DNA from: Gordonia sp. PDNC005
Lineage (GTDB): Bacteria > Actinomycetota > Actinomycetes > Mycobacteriales > Mycobacteriaceae
DNA: 64,000 bases
Assembly: GCF_016919385.1 (NCBI RefSeq)
Contig: NZ_CP070351.1
Span: forward strand, 2,480,001-2,544,000
Reading direction: 5' to 3'
The translations under genes and the position numbers were made by a program. Under the pieces are notes generated by a model. That model worked only from the letters and a program-made list of their open reading frames with translations. It searched no databases and was not told the origin of the DNA. This document shows positions 29,161 through 37,733 of this stretch, in pieces; the first letter of the stretch is position 1; each line of letters opens with the position of its first letter.

Positions 29161-29937
29161 ATGACCGAACCGCAGGCTGGATCACCCGCCGATCAGCTCG
29201 CCCTGACCGGCGAACGCACCGTCCCGGGAATCCCCGCCGAGAACTACTGGTTCCGCCGTCACGAAGTCGCCTACGACTACATCCTCCGACGCTGCGCAGG
29301 TCGAGACGTTCTCGAAGCAGGCTCCGGCGAGGGCTATGGCGCGTCGATGCTCGCACGTGACGCGCGGTCGGTGACATGCGTCGACTACGACCAGCAGGCA
29401 GTCGAGCACACACGCCGCGTGTACCCGGAACTGACTGTGCACCAGGGCAATCTGATCGATCTGCCGCTGGACGACGCCTCTGTCGACATGATCGTCAACT
29501 TCCAGGTGATCGAGCACCTGTGGGACCAGAGCGAATTCGTCCGCGAGTGCTTCCGCGTGCTGCGCGGCGGCGGCGAACTGCTCATGAGCACGCCTAATCG
29601 CATCACCTTCTCGCCCGGTCGCGACACCCCGCTCAACCCGTTCCACACGCGGGAGCTCTCGGCCACCGAACTGACCGAACTGCTGTCGGACGACGGCTTC
29701 GATGTCGTCGACATGCTCGGCGTCTATCACGGTGCGCGGCTCGTGGAACTCGACCAGAAGTGGGGCGGATCCATCATCGACGCGCAGATCGACCGCGCTC
29801 TGGCCGGTGAGCCGTGGCCCGACGATCTCGTCGCCGACGTCGCGGGGATCACGATCGCCGACTTCGACATCCGTCGCGCATCCGAGGCCGACATCGACTC
29901 CAGCCTCGACCTGCTGGCCGTCGCCGCACGTTTCTAG
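29161..29937 (+). CDS. SAM-dependent methyltransferase (Rv3030-like, MGLP locus)
   Basis: A 258-residue class I methyltransferase. Motif I is VLEAGSGEGYGASML, followed by VTCVDYDQQAVEHTRRVYPE, DMIVNFQVIEHLWDQSEF and a FRVLRGGGELLMSTPN motif. In M. tuberculosis the same position is held by Rv3030, linked to methylglucose lipopolysaccharide (MGLP) formation. It lies 14 bases before the GH57 gene and is probably the first gene of a three-gene operon divergent from etfB. ATG at 29161 is preferred, with GTG at 29155 possible. The methylated substrate is inferred from context only. Confidence 0.87.
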   Translation: MTEPQAGSPADQLALTGERTVPGIPAENYWFRRHEVAYDYILRRCAGRDVLEAGSGEGYGASMLARDARSVTCVDYDQQAVEHTRRVYPELTVHQGNLIDLPLDDASVDMIVNFQVIEHLWDQSEFVRECFRVLRGGGELLMSTPNRITFSPGRDTPLNPFHTRELSATELTELLSDDGFDVVDMLGVYHGARLVELDQKWGGSIIDAQIDRALAGEPWPDDLVADVAGITIADFDIRRASEADIDSSLDLLAVAARF

Positions 29938-29951
29938 GACACACGTCAGCG

Positions 29952-31484
29952 ATGACCGACCGTGTTCCCGGGCAGTTCACCCTCGTCCTGCACTCTCACC
30001 TCCCCTGGCTGCCCAACCACGGCCGCTGGCCGGTCGGCGAGGAGTGGCTGTATCAGTCGTGGGCCGACTGTTACCTACCGATGTTCTCGATGCTGCGGAG
30101 ACTGGCCGACGACGGCCTGACCGATCAGCTCTCCCTCGGCGTCACTCCGATCCTGGCCGCACAGCTCGACGACCCGTACGCGGGCGCCTCGATGTACGAG
30201 TGGCTCGCCGATTGGCAGTTACGGGCCATGGAGGCTGCGCTGTCGCGCGACGCGGTCCGCGCCGACGCGGGAACACGCGAGTTCCGTTCCGCGGCAGCTG
30301 CTCTCGCCGATTTCGAGACGCAGTGGAGGCACGGCGGCAGCCCTCAGATCCGACCTCTCGTCGATTCCGGAGTCATCGAGCTGCTCGGCGGTCCGCTCGC
30401 TCATCCCTTCCAGCCTCTGCTCGACCAACGGCTTCGCCGACTCTCCCTCATCGAAGGTCTCGCCGACGCCGAACAACGCTGGGGCACAAGGCCGTCGGGC
30501 ATCTGGGCGCCGGAATGCGCGTATACACCCGGCATGGAGAACGAGTACGCCGCCGCAGGAGTGAAGCACTTCATGGTGGACGGCCCGACCCTGCACGGCG
30601 ACACCGCCCTGGGCCGACCGGTCGGCGATTCCGGCGTTGTCGCCTTCGGTCGTGATCTGACGGTCAGCTACCGCGTGTGGTCGCCGAAGTCCGGCTATCC
30701 GGGGCACGCCGACTACCGCGACTTCCACACCTACGACCACGAGACCGGGTTCAAGTCCGTGCGGGTGACCGGCAAAACCGTGCCCGCGCACGAGAAGAAG
30801 CCGTATGACCCGTCCCGCGTCGACGCGGCGATCGACGCCCACGTCGACGACTTCATCGGCTGCATACGCGACCGATTGATCTCCGAGTCCGAGCGCATCG
30901 GACGGCCCGCGCTCGTCGTCGCGGCCTTCGACACCGAGTTGTACGGCCACTGGTGGCACGAGGGTCCGATCTGGCTGGAACGTCTGCTGCGTCGCCTCCC
31001 CGAGGCGGGCGTCACCGTGGGCACGCTCGACACGGCCCGGCGCAACGGTTTTGTCGGCGAGCCGGTCGACCTCGCCGACTCGTCGTGGGGTTCGGGCAAG
31101 GACTGGCGCGTCTGGGAGGGCCCGCAGGTTCAGCACCTGGTGCAGCTGAACTCCGAAGTGACCGCGACCGCCCTCGATTCGCTCGACAAGCGTCTCGCGA
31201 CGACTGCGCATGCGAGAGACGAGGTCGCCGACCAGATCCTGCGCGAAACGCTGATGACCGTGCAGTCGGACTGGCCGTTCATGGTCTCCAAAGACACCGC
31301 CGCCGGGTACGCCCAGGACCGCGCGTACAAGCATGCACACGCGACACGCGAGATCTGCGCTGCGTCCGACGCCGGTCGAGTCGAGGCGGCGACACGACTC
31401 GCCGGTGGGTGGCGCAACGCCGACAACATGTTCGGCGCGCTCGACGCCCGCCGCCTGCCCAGCCGTGACGGAGATGACCGATGA
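29952..31484 (+). CDS. GH57 alpha-glucan branching-type enzyme (Rv3031-like)
   Basis: A 510-residue glycoside hydrolase family 57 protein. It starts FTLVLHSHLPWLPNHGRWPV with the family HSHLP motif. The nucleophile is Glu188 in GIWAPECAYTPG and the acid/base is Asp327 in VVAAFDTELYGHWWHEGP. The helical C-terminal domain contains VQSDWPFMVSKDTAAGYA. Rv3031 is proposed to branch or elongate the MGLP glucan. The stop overlaps the next gene start (ATGA), so it is coupled to the glycosyltransferase. Confidence 0.93.
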   Translation: MTDRVPGQFTLVLHSHLPWLPNHGRWPVGEEWLYQSWADCYLPMFSMLRRLADDGLTDQLSLGVTPILAAQLDDPYAGASMYEWLADWQLRAMEAALSRDAVRADAGTREFRSAAAALADFETQWRHGGSPQIRPLVDSGVIELLGGPLAHPFQPLLDQRLRRLSLIEGLADAEQRWGTRPSGIWAPECAYTPGMENEYAAAGVKHFMVDGPTLHGDTALGRPVGDSGVVAFGRDLTVSYRVWSPKSGYPGHADYRDFHTYDHETGFKSVRVTGKTVPAHEKKPYDPSRVDAAIDAHVDDFIGCIRDRLISESERIGRPALVVAAFDTELYGHWWHEGPIWLERLLRRLPEAGVTVGTLDTARRNGFVGEPVDLADSSWGSGKDWRVWEGPQVQHLVQLNSEVTATALDSLDKRLATTAHARDEVADQILRETLMTVQSDWPFMVSKDTAAGYAQDRAYKHAHATREICAASDAGRVEAATRLAGGWRNADNMFGALDARRLPSRDGDDR

Positions 31485-32770
31485 CCGCCGCACTCGAACA
31501 GACCCGGCCGGTGAAGGTCCTGATGGTTTCGTGGGAGTACCCACCGGTGGTCGTCGGGGGCCTCGGACGCCATGTCCACCACCTGGCCGAAGCCCTCGCG
31601 GATCTCGGCGTGGACGTCACGGTCCTCACCCGCCGGCCGTCGGGCACCGACGAGTTCACGCACCCGACCATCGACACCGTGGTGAACGGGGTTCGCGTGA
31701 TCGCCGTGGCAGAGGACCAGCCGGAGTTCGACTTCGGTCTCGACATGATGGCGTGGACCCTCGCGATGGGACACAGTTTCATCCGCGCCGGACTGCGACT
31801 TCTCGGCCACGGGGCGCTGGGCCACGGGTGGACCCCCGACGTGGTGCACGCCCACGACTGGTTGGTCGCACATCCGTCGATCGCGCTCGCCGACCACTTC
31901 GACGTCCCATTGGTCGCGACGTTGCACGCGACCGAGGCGGGCCGCCACAGCGGCTGGGTGGCCGGGCACGTGAATCGACAGGTCCATTCGGTGGAGTCGT
32001 GGCTCGCGAATCGAGCGGACGCCCTCATCACCTGCTCCGCGTCGATGCGCGACGAAGTGACCGAACTGTTCGGTCCGGCGCTCGCCCCGATCAGCGTTAT
32101 CCACAACGGCATCGACGTGAGCGCGTGGACGTTTGCGGCGCGCACTCCTCGGCGTCGTGCCCCGGAGCTCTTGTTCGCCGGTCGCCTCGAGTACGAGAAA
32201 GGTGTGCAGGACCTGATCGCCGCCCTGCCCGCGATTCGCGCGCAGCATCCCGGAACCCGACTCACGATCGCGGGCGAGGGAACGCAGACCGACTGGCTGC
32301 ACGAGCTCGTCCGCACCCACGACGTGATCGATGCCGTCGCCTTCGCCGGTCGACAGGATCACGACGGCCTGATCGGGCTCATGCATCGTTGCGACCTGAT
32401 CGTCCTGCCGAGCCGCTACGAACCGTTCGGGATCGTTGCACTCGAGGCAGCGGCTACCGGCATCCCACTGGTCACCTCGACCGCAGGCGGGCTCGGCGAA
32501 GCCGTGACGGACGGAGAGACCGGCTGGACCTTTCCCCCGTTCGACCCCGTCGCCGTCGCGAAGGCCGTGTGCGACGCCCTCGACGACCCCTCCGTCGCCT
32601 CCACGCGGGCACGGCGGGCCGCGGAACGACTCACCGAGGAGTTCACCTGGCGGGTCGTCGCCGAGCGGACCGCAGCCGTGTACGGGGCGGCACAACACCG
32701 CGACACGCCGGTTCGGCCTCGCCCACAGATTCCGGTACGCCCGATGCCGGACCGCGATCCGGGCAACTGA
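31481..32770 (+). CDS. GT4 alpha-glucosyltransferase (Rv3032-like, MGLP elongation)
   Basis: A 429-residue retaining glycosyltransferase of family GT4. The N-terminal glycogen-synthase-like fold shows VLMVSWEYPPVVVGGLGRHV; the middle has DVVHAHDWLVAHPS and ISVIHNGIDVSAW. The nucleotide-sugar domain has LLFAGRLEYEKGVQDLIAAL and the E-X7-E motif in SRYEPFGIVALEAAATGIPL. Rv3032 adds alpha-1,4 glucose in MGLP and glucan synthesis, and the same role is inferred here. It is the last gene of the operon. Confidence 0.94.
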   Translation: MTAALEQTRPVKVLMVSWEYPPVVVGGLGRHVHHLAEALADLGVDVTVLTRRPSGTDEFTHPTIDTVVNGVRVIAVAEDQPEFDFGLDMMAWTLAMGHSFIRAGLRLLGHGALGHGWTPDVVHAHDWLVAHPSIALADHFDVPLVATLHATEAGRHSGWVAGHVNRQVHSVESWLANRADALITCSASMRDEVTELFGPALAPISVIHNGIDVSAWTFAARTPRRRAPELLFAGRLEYEKGVQDLIAALPAIRAQHPGTRLTIAGEGTQTDWLHELVRTHDVIDAVAFAGRQDHDGLIGLMHRCDLIVLPSRYEPFGIVALEAAATGIPLVTSTAGGLGEAVTDGETGWTFPPFDPVAVAKAVCDALDDPSVASTRARRAAERLTEEFTWRVVAERTAAVYGAAQHRDTPVRPRPQIPVRPMPDRDPGN

Positions 32771-32924
32771 CCGTTATCGGTCTAGCATTTGGCCACATCC
32801 ATCTGTTCAGCGGACAGGGCCGATTTCCCCAAAACGTGGAACTGAGGCCGACTTTGGGTTGATCCTTATTGTGTGATGTCCACCACTTTCGGTGGCGGAC
32901 GGCCCCCACCACAAAGAGGTACCC

Positions 32925-33482
32925 ATGAACCGCAAGACCAAAGGCGCGCTCGCTATCGGCGCGGGAGTCATCATTCTGCTCGGCGGCGCCGGATCGCTGG
33001 CGCTGTGGGGCGACGAGGCGCCCGTCGGAGGCAGCGACGTCACCACAGGCGATCTCGACCTCACCTGCGGCGCCTCGGGGGCCTGGACGGACATCTCCAC
33101 TGACATCCCGGGTAACCCGAGCGCTGTTCCGGCCGGCGCCCTGATGGTCCCCGGGGACGTCTGGGAGTACAAGAACGACTGCACCGTCGTCGCGAAGGGC
33201 AAGAACATGCATGCCCAACTCACCGTCGACAACTCGTCGGTCCCCGGCTCGACGATCACGGACCCGGCGTGCGGAGGCTCCTGCGTGACCTTCGCCAACA
33301 CCGTGGCGATCGGTACCGGCGGCGCGGTGACCACTCCTCCACCGATCACGGTGAACGACGGCAACACACTCCACGTCAGCGTCAAGGTCACGTTCAACGC
33401 GGCGACGCCGAACCGAGTGGGTGTCAACACGGCTCTCAACGTGAGCGGGATGCTCATCAAACTCGACCAGGTCCGCCCCTGA
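32925..33482 (+). CDS. Exported protein with SipW-type (alternate) signal peptide, substrate 1
   Basis: A 185-residue protein with a signal of the actinobacterial alternate type: basic RKTKGALAIG, then GVIILLGGAGSLALWGDE, a motif cleaved by SipW-like ER-type signal peptidases. The mature part is a probable beta-sandwich with four Cys (DLTCGASG, NDCTVV, PACGGSCVTF) that may form disulfides. I know no function. AGAGG lies six bases before the ATG. It opens a five-gene cluster containing two SipW-like peptidases, and three of its gene junctions overlap or nearly touch. It resembles TasA/CalY fibre proteins only in its signal type. Confidence 0.85.
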   Translation: MNRKTKGALAIGAGVIILLGGAGSLALWGDEAPVGGSDVTTGDLDLTCGASGAWTDISTDIPGNPSAVPAGALMVPGDVWEYKNDCTVVAKGKNMHAQLTVDNSSVPGSTITDPACGGSCVTFANTVAIGTGGAVTTPPPITVNDGNTLHVSVKVTFNAATPNRVGVNTALNVSGMLIKLDQVRP

Positions 33483-33509
33483 TGAACTGACGACCGCGAA
33501 AGGAAGTCC

Positions 33510-34052
33510 GTGACCAAGCGGAACATCCTGCTCGCCGCGCTGGGCATGCTCGTGGTGTCCCTGCTGTTCGGGTCGCTGTCGACGACGTTTGCACTGTGGT
33601 CCGACCAGCAGTCCAGCGACGCCACCGACGTCGCGACCGGAACCATCGAGTTGTCGCCGGGCGACGGGACCGGACCGGCATTCGCGTTTCCCGCGTTGAG
33701 CGGGACGAACGTGCCGGTCGGCGGCGTGTCACAGGCCAACCTGACCATCAAGAACACCGGCACGACGTCCCTCCGGTTCCGTCTGCGCACGGCAGGTCCC
33801 ACGGTGAGCACGTCGGGGGCGACGGTCGGGGTCACTCTCGACGGTTCGGTGGGCGCGTGTCCGGGCGGGCCGGCCGCCTTCACATCGCAGACGGTGACGT
33901 CACCGACCGTGTTCACTGCGCCGTGGACCGGCATCGCGCGCGGGGGCCAGACCGTCTGGTGCATCCGTGCGACCCTGGCGGCGGCGACCGGCACGCTCCC
34001 CGCCACCTACACGATCTCGTTCGCCTTCGACGCGGAGCAGACTCGCCCATGA
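33510..34052 (+). CDS. Exported protein with SipW-type signal peptide, substrate 2
   Basis: A 180-residue exported protein starting at GTG with AAAGGAAG upstream. The signal core LLFGSLSTTFALWSDQQSSD is of the SipW/TasA kind. The mature region is Thr/Ser/Gly-rich beta-strand sequence (ANLTIKNTGTTSLRFRLRTA) with two Cys, one in VGACPGG and one in TVWCIRATL. It looks like an extracellular immunoglobulin-like or fibre domain. The stop overlaps the start of the first signal peptidase gene (ATGA). Confidence 0.83.
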   Translation: MTKRNILLAALGMLVVSLLFGSLSTTFALWSDQQSSDATDVATGTIELSPGDGTGPAFAFPALSGTNVPVGGVSQANLTIKNTGTTSLRFRLRTAGPTVSTSGATVGVTLDGSVGACPGGPAAFTSQTVTSPTVFTAPWTGIARGGQTVWCIRATLAAATGTLPATYTISFAFDAEQTRP

Positions 34053-34684
34053 CCGGCCCCGTCACCGCCACCGACAAGCCGCGTTCTCGGATGCATCATG
34101 TGTGGCAGGTCGTGTCCTGGCTGCTGCTCGCCGCCGCTTTCGCGACTCTGTGCGCGACGATCCTCGTGCCCAAGGTCGCCGGAGGTCGCCCGTACACCGT
34201 GCTCACCGGTTCGATGCGGCCCGACTACCCGCCGGGCACGCTGATCGTGGTGAAGCCGAAACCGGTCGATCTCGTCGAAGTCGGAGACGTGATCACCTAC
34301 CAGGTGAGATCAGGCCAGTCCGACGTCATCACGCACCGCGTCGTCGAGATAACGCACGCCCCGAACGGCGAGCTGAGATTCATCACGCGAGGCGATGCGA
34401 ACGGGCGCAACGACGATCCCGTACGGCCCGTGCAGGTTCGCGGCGTGCTCTGGTACTCGATCCCCTACCTCGGATTCGCCAACAGCTGGTTCACCGGGCA
34501 CAGACGGACGATCACCGTCTTCGTCCTCGCCGGACTGTTGTTCGCATACGGCGCCTGGGAGTTCTATCGAGACTGGCGGGAGGGCGGCGACCCCGACGAC
34601 GATGCGGACGACCCACCGGCCGACGAGACACCGACCGCCCTGATTCGTGCAGCCGACACGGCAGGAGGTCGAGAATCGTCATGA
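34049..34684 (+). CDS. SipW-like ER-type signal peptidase I
   Basis: A 211-residue membrane protease. A first helix spans about residues 20-40. The catalytic Ser55 is in YTVLTGSMRPDYPPG and the His96 that replaces Lys in ER-type enzymes is in VITHRVVEI, followed by the RGDANG box (114-119). A second helix (about residues 151-168) is followed by an acidic Asp-rich cytoplasmic tail. SipW enzymes cleave special signal peptides like those of the flanking genes. The start overlaps the substrate 2 stop and its stop overlaps the substrate 3 start (ATGA), which indicates tight co-translation. Confidence 0.92.
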   Translation: MTGPVTATDKPRSRMHHVWQVVSWLLLAAAFATLCATILVPKVAGGRPYTVLTGSMRPDYPPGTLIVVKPKPVDLVEVGDVITYQVRSGQSDVITHRVVEITHAPNGELRFITRGDANGRNDDPVRPVQVRGVLWYSIPYLGFANSWFTGHRRTITVFVLAGLLFAYGAWEFYRDWREGGDPDDDADDPPADETPTALIRAADTAGGRESS

Positions 34685-35229
34685 CATCCGACGCCTCCTC
34701 CGTCTCCAGGCGTGTCCGCGCACTGTTGGCGTGCGGCGTTCTGCTCGGGTCGGGTGCGATGGGCACCGCGGCCCTGTGGTCGACATCGGCGCAGACGGTG
34801 TCGGGCACGTTCACCACCGCCTATCTGAAGATCCAGACGAACGGGTCCACGCCGTACTCCTTCACCTTCCCCGGCTCTCTGCTTCCCGGGTCGTCGACGG
34901 CGTTCCTGATTCAAGTGCAGAACATCGGATCCACACCGTTCACATACGTCGGGTCCGTCCAGAGCGCGTCCGCGCTCGGCCAGGCGACGACGCTCACCTC
35001 ACGGGTCGGCGGCACGGTGACCGGACCTACGTGCACCGGCGGCAGCGGCGTGACCGGGCAGGCCATCACCGGTGCGAAGGCCACCTTCCGGTCGACCAGC
35101 GGAGTCCTTCCGGCCACGACGGGGGCCGAGAACGTGTGCGTGCAGCTGACTCTGCCTCTGGGTGCGGTCGGGACGCTGGCGGGTTCCACCGGAACCGTCC
35201 TGTTCACCTTCGACGCGACGGGGGTCTGA
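34681..35229 (+). CDS. Exported protein with SipW-type signal peptide, substrate 3
   Basis: A 182-residue exported protein. After SSVSRRVRALLACGVLLGSG the signal ends MGTAALWSTSAQTVSGTF, which parallels substrates 1 and 2. The mature domain is Gly/Thr/Ser-rich with beta-type strands (FLIQVQNIGSTPFTYVGSV) and two Cys (GPTCTGGSG and ENVCVQLTL). It is probably an extracellular structural protein; no enzyme motif is seen. It overlaps the upstream peptidase gene and is followed after one base by the fused peptidase gene. Confidence 0.82.
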   Translation: MTSDASSVSRRVRALLACGVLLGSGAMGTAALWSTSAQTVSGTFTTAYLKIQTNGSTPYSFTFPGSLLPGSSTAFLIQVQNIGSTPFTYVGSVQSASALGQATTLTSRVGGTVTGPTCTGGSGVTGQAITGAKATFRSTSGVLPATTGAENVCVQLTLPLGAVGTLAGSTGTVLFTFDATGV

Positions 35230-35230
35230 G

Positions 35231-36829
35231 ATGACCGACGTCACGAAACACCGACTCGACCTGGCGCTGACCCTCGCAGCGACCATCGGAACTCTGTGTG
35301 TCATCGCGGCTGCGCTGTGTCTGGCCTTCGGAGTCCGACCGGTGATCTTCGAGACCGGATCCATGGCTCCCGCCGTCCCCACCGGATCGATCGGCTTCGC
35401 CCGGACCGTTCCCGCGGCCGACGTCCGTCCAGGCGACATCGTCACCGTGACCCGCGATGACGGTGTCCGGGTCACCCACCGGGTGGTGACCGTGACCCCC
35501 GCAGCGGGGACAGCCGCGATTCTGACATTGCGTGGAGACGCCAACGCGTCCCCCGACCCGCAGCCTTACATCGTGAGCACCGTGTACCGATCTACGACCA
35601 CGATCCCCGTCGTCGGCTACCTCGCGTCGTGGTTGAGTGCACCGCACACGCTCGTGCTGCAAGCACTCGCGGCCGCCGGACTGCTCGCGATCGCCTTCGC
35701 ACCCCACGGCGGATGGCGTCGGACGACAACCGGCCGCCGAGTCATCGCGGGGACGGCGGTCGCGACGTCACTCGCTCTCGGCGCCACCGCTGTGCACGGG
35801 GTCGGCGACGCCGCTGCCGCGCCCCTGACTGGCACGGCCACCGCGACCGGAACCGTCACCGCCGGACGCCCCGAGAACCCGACCTCACTCCGCTGCGACA
35901 ACGCAAGTGGCGGCATCATCGGAATCGGCAGCTCCGTGACGCTGACGTTCCCGAATCCGACGTCTCACTCCGCGTACACGTACCGGATCGTGACGACCGG
36001 CTCGGGAGGTCCCCAGACCTCCAACTTCGCCGCCTCTTCATTGCCGACACCGACCGCCACCGTGGATGCGGGAAGTCTCGGCCTGGTCAGCTGGCTCATC
36101 TCATTGATTCCGGCCCTACTCGGAGGCAGTGTCACGTTGACCATGACCCTCACCAACTACGTCGGCAACTTCGCGTCGTCCGGGTCGCTATCGCAACAGG
36201 TGGTTGTCAAAGGCGGCGGATTGACGGGATTGGTCCCCCAGCTGAGCTGCAAGACTCCAGGCGCGGGCGGCACCGTGACCGGCCCCGCCGCGCGAAGGGC
36301 AGCGCCGAACTCGACACAGTCGTCCACCGCAGCCGTATCGAGCGCGTCCTCGGAGACATCCGGTCCGTCCTCGTCGGCTGTGGCAACACCGCCAGGGAGC
36401 GCGTCGTCGTCGACGATCTCGGAGTCCACGTCGTCGACGACCACGAGTGTGGAGCCGCCGACGTCGCAGACTCCCGAACTCCCACCGGGCGGCACCCCGA
36501 GTCCGAGTGGGGGCCACGCGTTCTTCCGTGACGGTGCGACCCTGACGATCCGGGACGCGACGACGACGGCCGTCGAGTACACCGGCGACCACTCCCCCGG
36601 CAGCACGGTTCGGTGGCGCCCAGGCGCCGACGTGCTCGAGATCATCGATCTCGATGGCACCGTCACGACAATGACGTGGACGGGCAGTCGCTGGGACGAA
36701 GCCGTGACCCGGCCGCAGACCACGGAAGCGCCGACCGCCGAACCGGCAGCGCCGACCACCCGATCTGCTGACACTCCAGTTCCCGAAGTCGGCTCGGCGA
36801 CTGATCACGCGGTTACCGAGAGCGGCTGA
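35231..36829 (+). CDS. SipW-like signal peptidase fused to an exported domain with its own internal signal
   Basis: A 532-residue fusion. Residues 1-160 are a complete SipW-like peptidase: helix 12-34, Ser44 in FETGSMAPAVPTG, His83 in VTHRVVTV, RGDAN at 101-105 and a second helix near 140-158. A basic cytosolic loop (GGWRRTTTGRR) and a third helix at about 172-190 follow, ending in AAAAP (195-199), like an internal signal peptide. The remaining exported part has a beta domain (about 212-365), a Ser/Thr-rich linker (about 370-450) and a small C-terminal beta domain (HAFFRDGATLTIRDA onwards). The topology puts both the protease and the tail outside. Self-cleavage is inferred. It is the last gene of the cluster. 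Confidence 0.87.
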   Translation: MTDVTKHRLDLALTLAATIGTLCVIAAALCLAFGVRPVIFETGSMAPAVPTGSIGFARTVPAADVRPGDIVTVTRDDGVRVTHRVVTVTPAAGTAAILTLRGDANASPDPQPYIVSTVYRSTTTIPVVGYLASWLSAPHTLVLQALAAAGLLAIAFAPHGGWRRTTTGRRVIAGTAVATSLALGATAVHGVGDAAAAPLTGTATATGTVTAGRPENPTSLRCDNASGGIIGIGSSVTLTFPNPTSHSAYTYRIVTTGSGGPQTSNFAASSLPTPTATVDAGSLGLVSWLISLIPALLGGSVTLTMTLTNYVGNFASSGSLSQQVVVKGGGLTGLVPQLSCKTPGAGGTVTGPAARRAAPNSTQSSTAAVSSASSETSGPSSSAVATPPGSASSSTISESTSSTTTSVEPPTSQTPELPPGGTPSPSGGHAFFRDGATLTIRDATTTAVEYTGDHSPGSTVRWRPGADVLEIIDLDGTVTTMTWTGSRWDEAVTRPQTTEAPTAEPAAPTTRSADTPVPEVGSATDHAVTESG

Positions 36830-36850
36830 ACCCCGTCGAGACGCGGTGGG

Positions 36851-37609
36851 CTAGTCCGACTTCTGCTTCGCCTCGGCCTGGGCCTTCTTGCGTTCGATGT
36901 CGGCGAGCGCACGCTCGATCTCGGCGCGCTGCTCGGCGCCTTCCTCCCACATCTCGACACGATTCTTCACCGCACGGGCCGGAGCGCCGACGGCGATCGA
37001 GTAATCCGGGATCTCACCGCGGACCACAGCGTGCGCGCCGAGAACCGATCCGCGTCCGACGATCGTGTTGCGCAGGACGGTCACCTTGGCGGCCACCCAC
37101 GTGTCGGCGCCGATGCGGACCGGGCCCTTCACGATGCCCTGATCCTTGATCGGGACGTCGATGTTGTCGGTGACGTGGTCGAAGTCGCAGATGTAGCACC
37201 AGTCGGCGACCAGCGTCGACCCGCCGACTTCGATGTCGAGGTAGGCGTTGACGACGTTGTTGCAGCCGAAGACGGCCTTGTCGCCGATCCGAAGACTGCC
37301 CTCATGGCAACGGATCGAGTTGCCGTCTCCGATGTGCACCCATCGGCCGATCTCCATGCGCGCCAGCTGCGGCGTCGAATGGATCTCGACGTCCTTGCCG
37401 AGGAACACCATGCCGCGCAGCACGATGTGCGGGTTCGCGAGCCGGAACCGAGCGAGCCGGTAGTAACGCACCAGGTACCAGGGAGTCCACGCCTTGTTCC
37501 GCTTGACCCATCGCAGGGAGTCGAGCGTCAAGAAACGAGCCTGTTCGGGGTCGCGGTTCCGGCCGGCGCGCCAGCGCGAGCGGTAGGACGCGTTCCACAT
37601 GGTGGTCAT
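36851..37609 (-). CDS. Hexapeptide-repeat acetyltransferase (Rv3034c-like)
   Basis: A 252-residue left-handed beta-helix acyltransferase. An N-terminal helical part is followed by hexapeptide turns such as VHIGDGNSIRCHEGSLRIGD, VVNAYLDIEVGGSTLVADW and VRIGADTWVAAKVTVLRNTI, closing with YSIAVGAPARAVKNR and a charged Lys/Glu-rich helix. Rv3034c, implicated in MGLP acetylation, holds the equivalent position. The start MTTMWNAS at 37609 is preferred to the upstream ATG. It is divergent from the PQQ-repeat lipoprotein gene. Confidence 0.88.
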   Translation of the reverse strand: MTTMWNASYRSRWRAGRNRDPEQARFLTLDSLRWVKRNKAWTPWYLVRYYRLARFRLANPHIVLRGMVFLGKDVEIHSTPQLARMEIGRWVHIGDGNSIRCHEGSLRIGDKAVFGCNNVVNAYLDIEVGGSTLVADWCYICDFDHVTDNIDVPIKDQGIVKGPVRIGADTWVAAKVTVLRNTIVGRGSVLGAHAVVRGEIPDYSIAVGAPARAVKNRVEMWEEGAEQRAEIERALADIERKKAQAEAKQKSD

Positions 37610-37733
37610 GAGGTCAAACCCTAATCCAGGCATGCCCGGCCTGCGGAATCAGGCAGACCCTTTCGCGATAGAGTCGTGCGCGAAGCTTCCACGCCCGACG
37701 GCAACGAGTCGACGGGCCGACGTCAGGAGTCGC

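Noticed and set aside
31130..32698. 522-codon minus-strand frame over the glycosyltransferase gene
   Set aside because: Shadow of the GT4 gene caused by high GC; it lacks a plausible start signal and family motif.
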